Origin: Planctomycetaceae bacterium | GTDB taxonomy: Bacteria > Planctomycetota > Planctomycetia > Planctomycetales > Planctomycetaceae | Length of the DNA: 43,481 nt | Assembly: GCA_020850695.1 (NCBI GenBank) | Contig: JADZEF010000236.1 | Span: 1 to 43,481, forward strand | Direction of reading: 5' to 3' | Part shown: positions 27,038 through 33,828 of the stretch, piece by piece | How the letters are laid out: the number at the start of each line of letters is the position of its first letter | Position numbering within the stretch: the stretch's first letter is position 1 | Notes under the pieces: model-generated | The model's input: the letters and a program-made list of their open reading frames with translations, nothing else | What the model was told of the DNA's origin: nothing | Databases searched by the model: none | Made by a program: the position numbers and the translations under genes

Positions 27038-28678
27038 GTGAGATCGCCGTATCGCATGTTCTTCGCAATCGCCTTCATTCTGCCTGCTTTTGGCCCGGCA
27101 TCAGGAGAAGATCCGACGACCGCGCCCGACGTGACGGCGATCGACGTCCTGCTTGCCCCCGATCACGTCATGATCGATCGCGCGAAGGCGGCGAATGCGC
27201 GGCTTCGCGCCGATTTCCCGAACGGGTTCGCCCTCGATGCCACGCACGCACCGCACGTCACCGTTATTCAGCGGTTCGTCCGAACCCGCGATCTGGACAA
27301 GGTGAACGCGGCCATCGCGAAGGTGCTGAAGGACGAAAACCCCGTCGCGTGGGAGTTGAAGGCGACAGGGTATTACGACATCCCCGTCGAAACGCTGGGA
27401 GTGGCGGGAATCGTCATCGAGCCGACAAAGGACTTGCTCCGGTTTCAGCAGAAGGTCATCGACGCCGTCGCCCCGTTCAATGTCGAGAAGGGGACGGCAG
27501 AAGCATTCGCGCTGCGTCCTGACGGCAAGACCATCGCGCAAGCGCAGCAGACGATCGAATACGTCACGTCGTTCGTTCCGAAGTCCAGCGGCAAGAATTA
27601 CAACCCGCATGTGACCATCGGCCTCGGCACGCGTGAGTTCGTCGACAAGCTCAAGGCGGAGCCATTTCAGTCATTCACATTCAAGGCCCGTTCGGTCGAC
27701 GTCTACCAGCTCGGCGAGTTCGGAACGGCTCAGAAGCTGTTGTGGACCTCGGCCCCCGCCGATCCGCTGCCGTCGTGGAACGAAGGCAAGGCCAAGCAGT
27801 CCATTCTCGACTTCGTCGCGAAGGTGACGAAGGAAAGCGGTCAGGACTTCGTGCCGGTCGCCGAGCGCATCGCCACGTTCGACAATGACGGCACGCTCTG
27901 GTGTGAGATGCCGTTGCCCACCCAGTTGTATTTCGCCGTCGACCGCGCGAAGGCATTGGTCCCTCGACATCCCGAGTGGAAGGAGAAGGAGCCATTCAAG
28001 TCTGTGTTGGAAGGCGATTTGAATGGGCTATTCGCCTCCGGGGAACGCGGCCTGGTGGAATTCATGATGGCCACTCACGCCGGCATGACCACCGACGAGT
28101 TCGAAGCGATCGTCAAGGAGTGGGTCGTCACCGCGAAGCATCCGAAATACGAGCGGGCGTACACGGAACTTCTTTACCAGCCGATGCTCGAAGTGCTTGC
28201 ATACCTGCGTGCGAGCGGCTTCAAGACGTACGTCGTGTCCGGAGGCGGGATCGAGTTTATGCGGCCGTGGATGGAAAAAGCCTACGGCATCCCCCCCGAG
28301 CAAGTCATCGGCAGCACCATCAAGACGAAGTATGAATCGCGCGACGGCAAACCGGTCCTCGTCCGGATGCCGGAGCTCGACTTCAACGACGACAAGGCCG
28401 GCAAGCCGGTGAGCATCAACAAGTTCATCGGCCGTCGCCCGGTGATGGCCTTCGGCAACTCGGACGGTGACTTCCAGATGCTCGAATACACGACCGCCGG
28501 AGCCGGACCGCGGTTTGGCCTGTTCGTCCATCACACCGACGCTGACCGCGAGTACGCGTACGACCGAAAAGCCGGCCTCGCCCGGCTCGACAAGGGCCTC
28601 GACGAAGCGCCGAAGCGAGGCTGGACGGTCGTCGACATGAAGAAGGATTGGAAACGCGTGTTCGCGTTCGAGAAATAG
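27038..28678 (+). CDS. Secreted 2H phosphoesterase-HAD phosphatase fusion
   Basis: 546 residues from a GTG at 27038 with a strong 'GGAGGGAGGA' site 8 nt upstream; the ATG at 27011 precedes that site and is rejected. Signal peptide about 1-22 ('MFFAIAFILPAFGPASG'). Residues ~35-245 form a LigT-like 2H phosphoesterase with two H-x-T motifs, 'PHVTVIQ' (H73) and 'PHVTIGL' (H191). Residues ~275-546 form a HAD hydrolase with 'FDNDGTLW' (D282, D284), 'VVSGGG' (S401) and 'GNSDGD' (473-478). 2H enzymes open cyclic or 2'-5' phosphodiesters; HAD enzymes remove phosphate. Together they could take a cyclic or oligonucleotide phosphate to a free hydroxyl outside the cytoplasm, which is inference. Confidence 0.85.
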   Translation: MRSPYRMFFAIAFILPAFGPASGEDPTTAPDVTAIDVLLAPDHVMIDRAKAANARLRADFPNGFALDATHAPHVTVIQRFVRTRDLDKVNAAIAKVLKDENPVAWELKATGYYDIPVETLGVAGIVIEPTKDLLRFQQKVIDAVAPFNVEKGTAEAFALRPDGKTIAQAQQTIEYVTSFVPKSSGKNYNPHVTIGLGTREFVDKLKAEPFQSFTFKARSVDVYQLGEFGTAQKLLWTSAPADPLPSWNEGKAKQSILDFVAKVTKESGQDFVPVAERIATFDNDGTLWCEMPLPTQLYFAVDRAKALVPRHPEWKEKEPFKSVLEGDLNGLFASGERGLVEFMMATHAGMTTDEFEAIVKEWVVTAKHPKYERAYTELLYQPMLEVLAYLRASGFKTYVVSGGGIEFMRPWMEKAYGIPPEQVIGSTIKTKYESRDGKPVLVRMPELDFNDDKAGKPVSINKFIGRRPVMAFGNSDGDFQMLEYTTAGAGPRFGLFVHHTDADREYAYDRKAGLARLDKGLDEAPKRGWTVVDMKKDWKRVFAFEK

Positions 28679-28745
28679 GGGCGCACGACGACGCCCGGCG
28701 AAGGAACGAAGGTATTCGCCGAGTGCCTCGCGATGACGCCGCACT

Positions 28746-28815
28746 CGTCGGTCACATCGACTGCATCGATGAACCGTTGATTGTTGCCCGCTTCGGTGTT
28801 CACGACCGGAGCGGC
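28746..28815 (+). repeat. Dispersed intergenic repeat, partial copy D
   Basis: It starts 'GTCGGTCACATCGACTGCAT' 'CGATGAACC' and goes on to 'CTTCGGTGTTCACGACCGGA'. It then diverges; the 'GGGCGATTTCACC' half present in copies A-C is missing. It lies 3' of the phosphoesterase-phosphatase gene. Confidence 0.6.
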
Positions 28816-29429
28816 GAGCGCTGTCATTCAAGGTGTTTCCATCCGAGAAGTCAACACGGGGTCTTTACTCGCGGCACTCGTCGCATCCGTTCCCGATTCC
28901 GCATCGGCATCGGCCACGCATTCGGGTGGCGGTGCGTTGCGGGCCCCTGGGGGTGGATAAGCAACGAACGAGTCCCAGGCACTCGGATTGCCTATGATGT
29001 TGATTCGGTTGCAATTCAGTCACCGGATTGCCTTCGCCGTGCTTGAAGACACGACGTCCCCGACCCCAATCAATTCGGTGAACTGCAGTAACCTTCACCG
29101 CACCAATGGCTTCCGGCCAACGCAGATTTCGGGCACGGGCTGCGGGTTCAATTCCCGCCGCCTTCGCTTCAGTGGATGGCCGCTCAGAAGGCAGCGCAAC
29201 GCTGGCTGCAACCCGAATCCGGGTCTCGCCGCAAGGAAGGGCGGGACTTGCCCTTTCCATTTCGCAACGTGGGCCTACGAAACCGAAGGTTCGATGCTCC
29301 TGCCTCGGTCGTGAATACGAATGGCACTTAGTTTCCCCTCAAGTCATTGAGGCGAAATGGGATGGGAATTCCGAAGTCTCCTGCTCTTGATGGAAGGGAT
29401 ACGTCTTCCATTCTGGGTAGAAGCCCGCG
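28816..29429. other. Intergenic region with a tRNA-like fragment
   Basis: Apart from the T-arm-like segment at 29131-29170, nothing was recognised on either strand. Confidence 0.35.
29131..29170 (+). other. tRNA/tmRNA-like 3' fragment (T-arm and acceptor strand)
   Basis: 'GCGGG-TTCAATT-CCCGC' at 29142-29158 is a perfect T-stem/loop with the invariant TTCAA. It is followed by CGCCTTC, which resembles a tRNA or tmRNA acceptor 3' strand. No matching GAAGGCG 5' acceptor strand, D-arm or anticodon arm lies at the right distance upstream, so this is not a complete tRNA. Such 3' ends are commonly left as att sites by integrating elements. Confidence 0.4.
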
Positions 29430-29942
29430 ATGTGTTCTTCACACCAAGGCCGGTTGGGTCAGCAAGTCCACATACTGAGGCGTCAGGTTCTGCAGGAGGG
29501 GCGTCTTCCTTTTAGCGACGTGCTCTCGACCGCGCTCGTGACGCAAGTGCTGGAGCAGATCGGGATCGTCTGGAAGGACCGTATCTTCACACCCGTTGTC
29601 ACCCTCTGGGTCTTTCTGAGTCAGGTGTTCTGAGCCGATCACTCCTGCCGCGCCGCCGTGGCTCGATTCATCGCACATCGAACTTCACAAGGTGAGCCGG
29701 CCTGTTCCGCCCGCACAGGAGCTTAATGTCAGGCCAGAAAGCGGTTGCCGGGACGCTTCTTCTTCGCGGTGGCTTGTCTGGTCGGTCGCATTCCGAACGC
29801 CAAGGCGGAGCCTCGTTGGTTGTGGCACGGTCGGCGCGTCTATCTGGTTGATGGCACGACGGTCTCCATGCCAGGCACTCCTGAAAACTAGGCGGTCTAT
29901 CCCCAGGTCTACAACCAGCAGACAGGCATTACCTCGATTTGA
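29430..29942 (+). pseudogene. IS4-type transposase with three in-frame stops
   Basis: A single reading frame can be followed from 29430 to 29942 across TGA (29631), TAA (29724) and TAG (29889). It reads 'LPFSDVLSTALVTQVLEQIG', 'WKDRIFTPVVTLWVFLSQV', stop, 'ADHSCRAAVARFIAHR', stop, 'CQARKRLPGRFFFAVACLV', 'RRVYLVDGTTVSMPGTPEN', stop, 'AVYPQVYNQQTGI'. This is the N-terminal half of an IS4-family transposase including the first catalytic Asp in 'LVDGTT'. There are no frameshifts, so decay was by substitution. The C-terminal half with the remaining catalytic residues is missing, and no terminal inverted repeats were identified. Confidence 0.75.
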
Positions 29943-29981
29943 AGTGCCTTATGCACTTGGGTAAAAGCGCCAGACGCTCCA

Positions 29982-30863
29982 TCAACCAGGCCTTTTCAAT
30001 CGGGAGTCATTGGCCCCGAGATGCTCTACCGAAGCATCAACCACATCCCCGGCTCCAGAAGTCGTCGCCGCTTCTGCGGAACTCCTCTGGAGTGAGCGGA
30101 TGAGCAAGCCCATCAGCTGGTTGTCGTCCTTCGCGGTCTCGGCTTCCCTCATGGGGATGCTGACACGCTCCGTCGAGCGGGCCTCGATCAGCCGCGCCAT
30201 CCGCTCCGCATGCTCGTCGCGATACTTCGCCAGCGAGAACTCGCTCTGCGACAGCGAATCAATCAGCTGGCCGAACAGTCCCGCCTCCTCTTCGGACGCC
30301 GCCGCCCCAGGCACCATCTCCTCGAACGCCTCCGGTTTCGACACCAGCGCGTCGTAACGCAGCACGGTCAGCACGACCAGCTTCCCGATCGTCCGCAACA
30401 GCACCGGCTGCGCCCTGCGGCCAATCACCGCACGCCCCACCGCATGCAGCTCTCCCTCCGCCAGCCCGCCGTGCAGCAAAGCATAGATCCTCTGCCCTGC
30501 CGGACTGTTCGGCGTGAGATACCATGTCTTCTCAGTGTAGTAGACCGGCTCGATGAGCGTGGACGGCACGAAGGCCTCGATCTCGACGGTCCGGTCTTCC
30601 TTCTCGTCCAGCGACGCCAGTTCCTCGTCGCTGAGAACAATGTACTCCCCCTCCGCCGCTTCATATCCCGACGCGATATTCTCTGCGGCAACCGGCCCGT
30701 GGACCGGGCAGCTCATCTGCTGCTTCAGCCGATGCCAGCAGCCGTCATGCAACTGTCGCAGCGAGATCTTTCCGGCGTCCGAAGTCGTGGCCGAATACGC
30801 TTTGACGGGGATGTGAAGCAGGCTCACTTTCAGATACCCGCACCAGCTGGCGCGTGTCGCCAT
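29982..30863 (-). CDS. ku: Bacterial Ku, non-homologous end joining DNA-binding protein
   Basis: 293 residues, normal length. It starts 'MATRASWCGYLKVSLLHIPV', the typical Ku opening '(W).G.I.FGLV.(I/V)PV', with 'LRQLHDGC' and 'C.VHG' in the region where Ku proteins read 'FHQLH..D..RI....C..C'. The central 'VLSDEELASL' and 'IEIEAFVPSTLIEPVYYTEK' type strands and 'LLRTIGKLVVLTVLRYD' follow. The C-terminal ~60 residues are Ser/Ala-rich. Ku forms a homodimeric ring on DNA ends and recruits LigD; no ligD is in the window. 'GAGGGG' lies about 6 nt before the ATG. It is divergent from the CRISPR-Cas operon. Confidence 0.9.
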   Translation of the reverse strand: MATRASWCGYLKVSLLHIPVKAYSATTSDAGKISLRQLHDGCWHRLKQQMSCPVHGPVAAENIASGYEAAEGEYIVLSDEELASLDEKEDRTVEIEAFVPSTLIEPVYYTEKTWYLTPNSPAGQRIYALLHGGLAEGELHAVGRAVIGRRAQPVLLRTIGKLVVLTVLRYDALVSKPEAFEEMVPGAAASEEEAGLFGQLIDSLSQSEFSLAKYRDEHAERMARLIEARSTERVSIPMREAETAKDDNQLMGLLIRSLQRSSAEAATTSGAGDVVDASVEHLGANDSRLKRPG

Positions 30864-31310
30864 GATTTCCCCTCATTGCACTGGATGCGTTCATTGGGCT
30901 CTCCGTGCAGAGGTGTCGAAGCGTCCGTAAGGAACACTGTGGCCCGCGCGAAATGGCGGGGGCAAGAACAATTGGTCGACGCGACGCCCCTCGATTCCCG
31001 TGGCTCACCTGGAACATCGAGCCTGGCGACGCCGACTCTCGATCGGATGCAGAACCCGGAGACGGCCTCCGGTTGGCGACTTTTGGACGATTGATCTTTT
31101 GACGTCCAACTCGTCGGGCAAAGTGCGGTGCAACTTTCCAAAAGCCCGCCAGGCCGAACCGTCTCGCAAAATTCTTCAGGTTTTTCCGGATTGTCCTGTT
31201 CAGCGCCGGTATTCTGCACCGTCCCTTTTTACGATGCCTTCACGCGAAGCATGGAGTCGCGCCATCAGCCGTCCGCGGCAGGATGCCAATCATTCTCCAG
31301 GCGTCCCTCC
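30864..31310. other. Divergent intergenic region between Ku and the CRISPR regulator
   Basis: 447 bp that must hold the promoters of Ku (minus) and of the cas operon (plus). The frame of the WYL gene is open back to 31128, but that part has no domain similarity. No convincing -35/-10 pair or operator palindrome was found by eye. Confidence 0.35.
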
Positions 31311-32403
31311 ATGCACCGCGCCACTCGTCCCCCCTACGCCCGCATGGCGACCATCGACCGCATGCTGCGGACCGAAGATTTTCCGTCCCTTCGACAAATT
31401 GTCGAGAGGCTGGGGGCCAGCCGCCGCACCATCCTCGATGACATCGGATTCATGCGGGCCAACTGGTTCGCCCCCATCGGCCATTCCCGCGCCCGCGGTG
31501 GATACTACTATACGCAGCCCGACTGGCGGCCCCAGTTTTTCTCCCTCAGCGAAGGGGAGATGGTCTCGCTGTTCATCGCCGAGCGGGTCATGCACCAGTA
31601 TCGCGGTACGTCGTGGGCGGTCGAACTGTCGCAGGCGTTCCGCAAGCTCGCTGACCAGTTGCAGGGCGAAATCTCGATCAGCGTCGCCGACCTCGCGACC
31701 CTCCAGTCGTTCCGCCTGACCGCACCCTCGCCCCACGACGTCGAAGTCTTCCGGCAACTCGTCGCTGCGGCCCGCTCGCGACACACGGTGCAGGTCACCT
31801 ACTGGACCGCCTCCCGCGACGAAACCACCGACCGCAAGGTCGACCCGCTGCATCTCGCCAACATCGACGGCGACTGGTTCCTGCTCGCCTGGTGCCATCG
31901 CCGCGGCCGCGTCCTCACCTTCTCCCCGTCCCGCATCCGCACCCTCCGCACCTGCGAAGAAACCTTCGTCCGTCCCGCCGACTTCGACCCGGCGAAGCAC
32001 CTCGCCTCCAGCTTCCGTATCATCCAGGAAGAGCGCGGACCCACGCACAACGTCCGATTGCGGTTCACCGGCTTCGCCGCCCGCTACGTCGGCGAACGCA
32101 CCTGGCACCCAACGCAAACCCAGCACCGCACCGACGACGGGACGCTGGAAGTGACGCTGCGGGTCTCGTCGCTGATTGAAGTCCGCAAGTGGGCTCTGTC
32201 GTTCGGATCCGAATGCGAAGCGCTGGAACCCCGCCGACCTCCGCCAACAGATCGCCGAAGAAGCCCGGCGCATGCTCGCCAGCCACACCGCCTCCCCAGC
32301 CGCTTGCGGCGTAGCGGTGCCTTTAGCAACGCCAGCCACCCCACCCAGCCAGCGCCCAATCACCCTTTCCTCAAAGGCTCGTCGCACGCGCCCCAAAGAA
32401 TAG
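31311..32403 (+). CDS. WYL-domain transcriptional regulator of the CRISPR-Cas locus, frameshifted near 3' end
   Basis: An N-terminal winged helix-turn-helix ('MATIDRMLRTEDFPSL', 'VERLGASRRTILDDIGFMR') is followed by a WYL ligand-binding domain ('VQVTYWTASRDETTDRKVDP', 'DGDWFLLAWCHRRGRV', 'FSPSRIRTLR') and a WCX-like C-terminal part. WYL regulators repress or activate CRISPR and defence genes. At about 32233 a CCCC run shifts the frame: removing one C restores 'ALEPADLRQQIAEEARRML' and a stop at 32403. As it stands the frame instead runs to 32684, giving ~140 Arg/Pro/Ser-rich residues that overlap cas6. The ATG at 31311 is chosen because it precedes the first domain; no strong ribosome site is seen. 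Confidence 0.75.
32299..32310. repeat. REP-like hairpin GCCGCTTGCGGC
   Basis: A perfect 5-bp stem with a TT loop, followed by 'GTAGCGGTGCC'. It sits at the 3' end of the WYL gene and begins with the same CGCTTGCGG core as the two palindromic elements inside cas6. Confidence 0.5.
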
Positions 32404-32508
32404 CACCACGCGTGAAATCCCCAGGGTCCTCCACGCGTAACGAACTCGCAACGCCGCTCAACACTTCACACTCCACAAAGCCCACTCATCCCGCACCCGC
32501 CGCCCGCC

Positions 32509-33828
32509 ATGCTTCCTCAACCCCACGACTGGTACGCCGGATTGCGATTGCGGCTGCTCCCGCTCGACATCGCCATCCGCTGGTCGCGGCCCTCGGGCAT
32601 CCCCCCGCACATCCTAGCGAATGTGTTGCGGGGGGCGTTCAACATCACCTTCCGAAGGCTCGTCTGTCCCCCCGAATGGATTGACAACGCCTGCTCGCCC
32701 TGCCCGCTCTATGCCCAGTGCCCTTACGGGCAACTCTTTGAACCCGCCCCCCCGCCCGACGCCGACCGCCTTCGCCTCATTGCCGACCTCCCGCGTCCCT
32801 TCGTCCTCAAGCCCCCCCTGGCCTTCACCGCACCGGCCCCTGCCGCGCCGCCTCCCTCGCCGCCACCCCAGGCCGCGGGCCATCACAACCTTCTCGCCGA
32901 TCGCTTGCGGGTTCGCAATGCCTTCGCGAAGCATGGCACGGGCGACGGCGGCCCCATGGGCCATGCCGCCACAAACCCCTCGCCCCACCCCGCCGAGCCC
33001 GAGCGGCTGCGCTTCGGCCTGGTGCTGATTGGCCGGGCGGTGGACCAGCTGGCCCACTTCATCGTCACATTGGCCGAACTCGGCCGCGTCGGCATGGGCC
33101 CGCACCGCGTCCCCTTCACCATCGAGTCCGTCACCACCACAGCCCCCGGCGCCGAACCCGAGAGCCTCTACAACCCCGCCACACACACCTTCACCACACC
33201 GCAACACCTCCAGAACGCCGGCGACTTCCTCACCGCACACACCGCCCCCGCCGGCCACGTATCGTCCACGTCTCCAATCGAAGTACCCCCCTCGGACGCC
33301 ACGCACCCCTCCCGCGGGACGCTTGCGGGTTCGCAAGGCCTTCCCGCAACCCCCCCTCAGCTGACGTTGCGGTTCCTCACGCCGACGCTCATGCGCACGG
33401 GCAGCGGGGTAGACAGTGCGGGCCGCCGCATCCCCGCGGTGGAAGTCCGCGAGCGTCCCCCGTTCGGCGTCCTCATCCGCCGTCTGCGGGACCGCCTGTC
33501 GGCCCTCTGCACGTTCTTCGGCGAAGCGCCGTGGACCGGCCCTGAATCCAGGGAACAAGGCATCCTCGAACCCGACTTCGCCGAAATGGGCCGCCTGGCG
33601 GACGGGGTGCGGCTGGTGCGGAGTGAAACGACGTGGCACCACCGCAGCCGCTACAGCACGCGGACGGGCGACACGCACGAAATCAGCGGCCTGACGGGCA
33701 CCGCCACCTACGCCTTCGACACCCCCGCCCACCGCGCGCTGTTGCTGCCGTTATTGAAGTGCGGCGAACTCATCCACGCCGGCAAGCACGCGGTGTGGGG
33801 CAACGGGTGGGTGGAGGTGCAGCCATGA
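32509..33828 (+). CDS. cas6: CRISPR pre-crRNA endoribonuclease Cas6, with two low-complexity insertions
   Basis: 439 residues, against about 220-300 for the family. The N-terminal RAMP fold is clear ('LLPLDIAIRW', 'ILANVLRGAFNITFRRLVC'). A Cys cluster follows (C53, C62, C65, C71 in 'CSPCPLYAQCPYGQLFEP'). The C-terminal glycine-rich loop 'CGELIHAGKHAVWGNGWVEV' is typical. Cas6 cuts the repeat RNA 8 nt before each spacer. Residues ~107-165 and ~235-282 are Pro/Ala/Thr/Ser-rich insertions in loops; each includes one copy of a 27-nt palindromic DNA element. The stop overlaps the cas3 start (ATGA), so translation is coupled. No Shine-Dalgarno is evident at the ATG. Confidence 0.88.
   Translation: MLPQPHDWYAGLRLRLLPLDIAIRWSRPSGIPPHILANVLRGAFNITFRRLVCPPEWIDNACSPCPLYAQCPYGQLFEPAPPPDADRLRLIADLPRPFVLKPPLAFTAPAPAAPPPSPPPQAAGHHNLLADRLRVRNAFAKHGTGDGGPMGHAATNPSPHPAEPERLRFGLVLIGRAVDQLAHFIVTLAELGRVGMGPHRVPFTIESVTTTAPGAEPESLYNPATHTFTTPQHLQNAGDFLTAHTAPAGHVSSTSPIEVPPSDATHPSRGTLAGSQGLPATPPQLTLRFLTPTLMRTGSGVDSAGRRIPAVEVRERPPFGVLIRRLRDRLSALCTFFGEAPWTGPESREQGILEPDFAEMGRLADGVRLVRSETTWHHRSRYSTRTGDTHEISGLTGTATYAFDTPAHRALLLPLLKCGELIHAGKHAVWGNGWVEVQP
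32902..32928 (+). repeat. Palindromic element inside cas6, copy 1
   Basis: CGCTTGCGGGTTCGCAA followed by TGCCTTCGCG. It contains the hairpin TTGCG-GGTT-CGCAA and, next to it, the palindrome CTTCGCGAAG. It is read in cas6 as '..RLRVRNAFA..'. It matches copy 2 at 25 of 27 positions. Confidence 0.7.
33320..33346 (+). repeat. Palindromic element inside cas6, copy 2
   Basis: CGCTTGCGGGTTCGCAA followed by GGCCTTCCCG. It is read one base out of phase relative to copy 1, as '..TLAGSQGLP..', so the similarity is at DNA level and not at protein level. Confidence 0.7.

Noticed and set aside
29090..29170. Complete tRNA gene
   Set aside because: Only the T-arm and a possible acceptor 3' strand can be drawn; no complementary 5' acceptor strand, D-arm or anticodon arm fits upstream.
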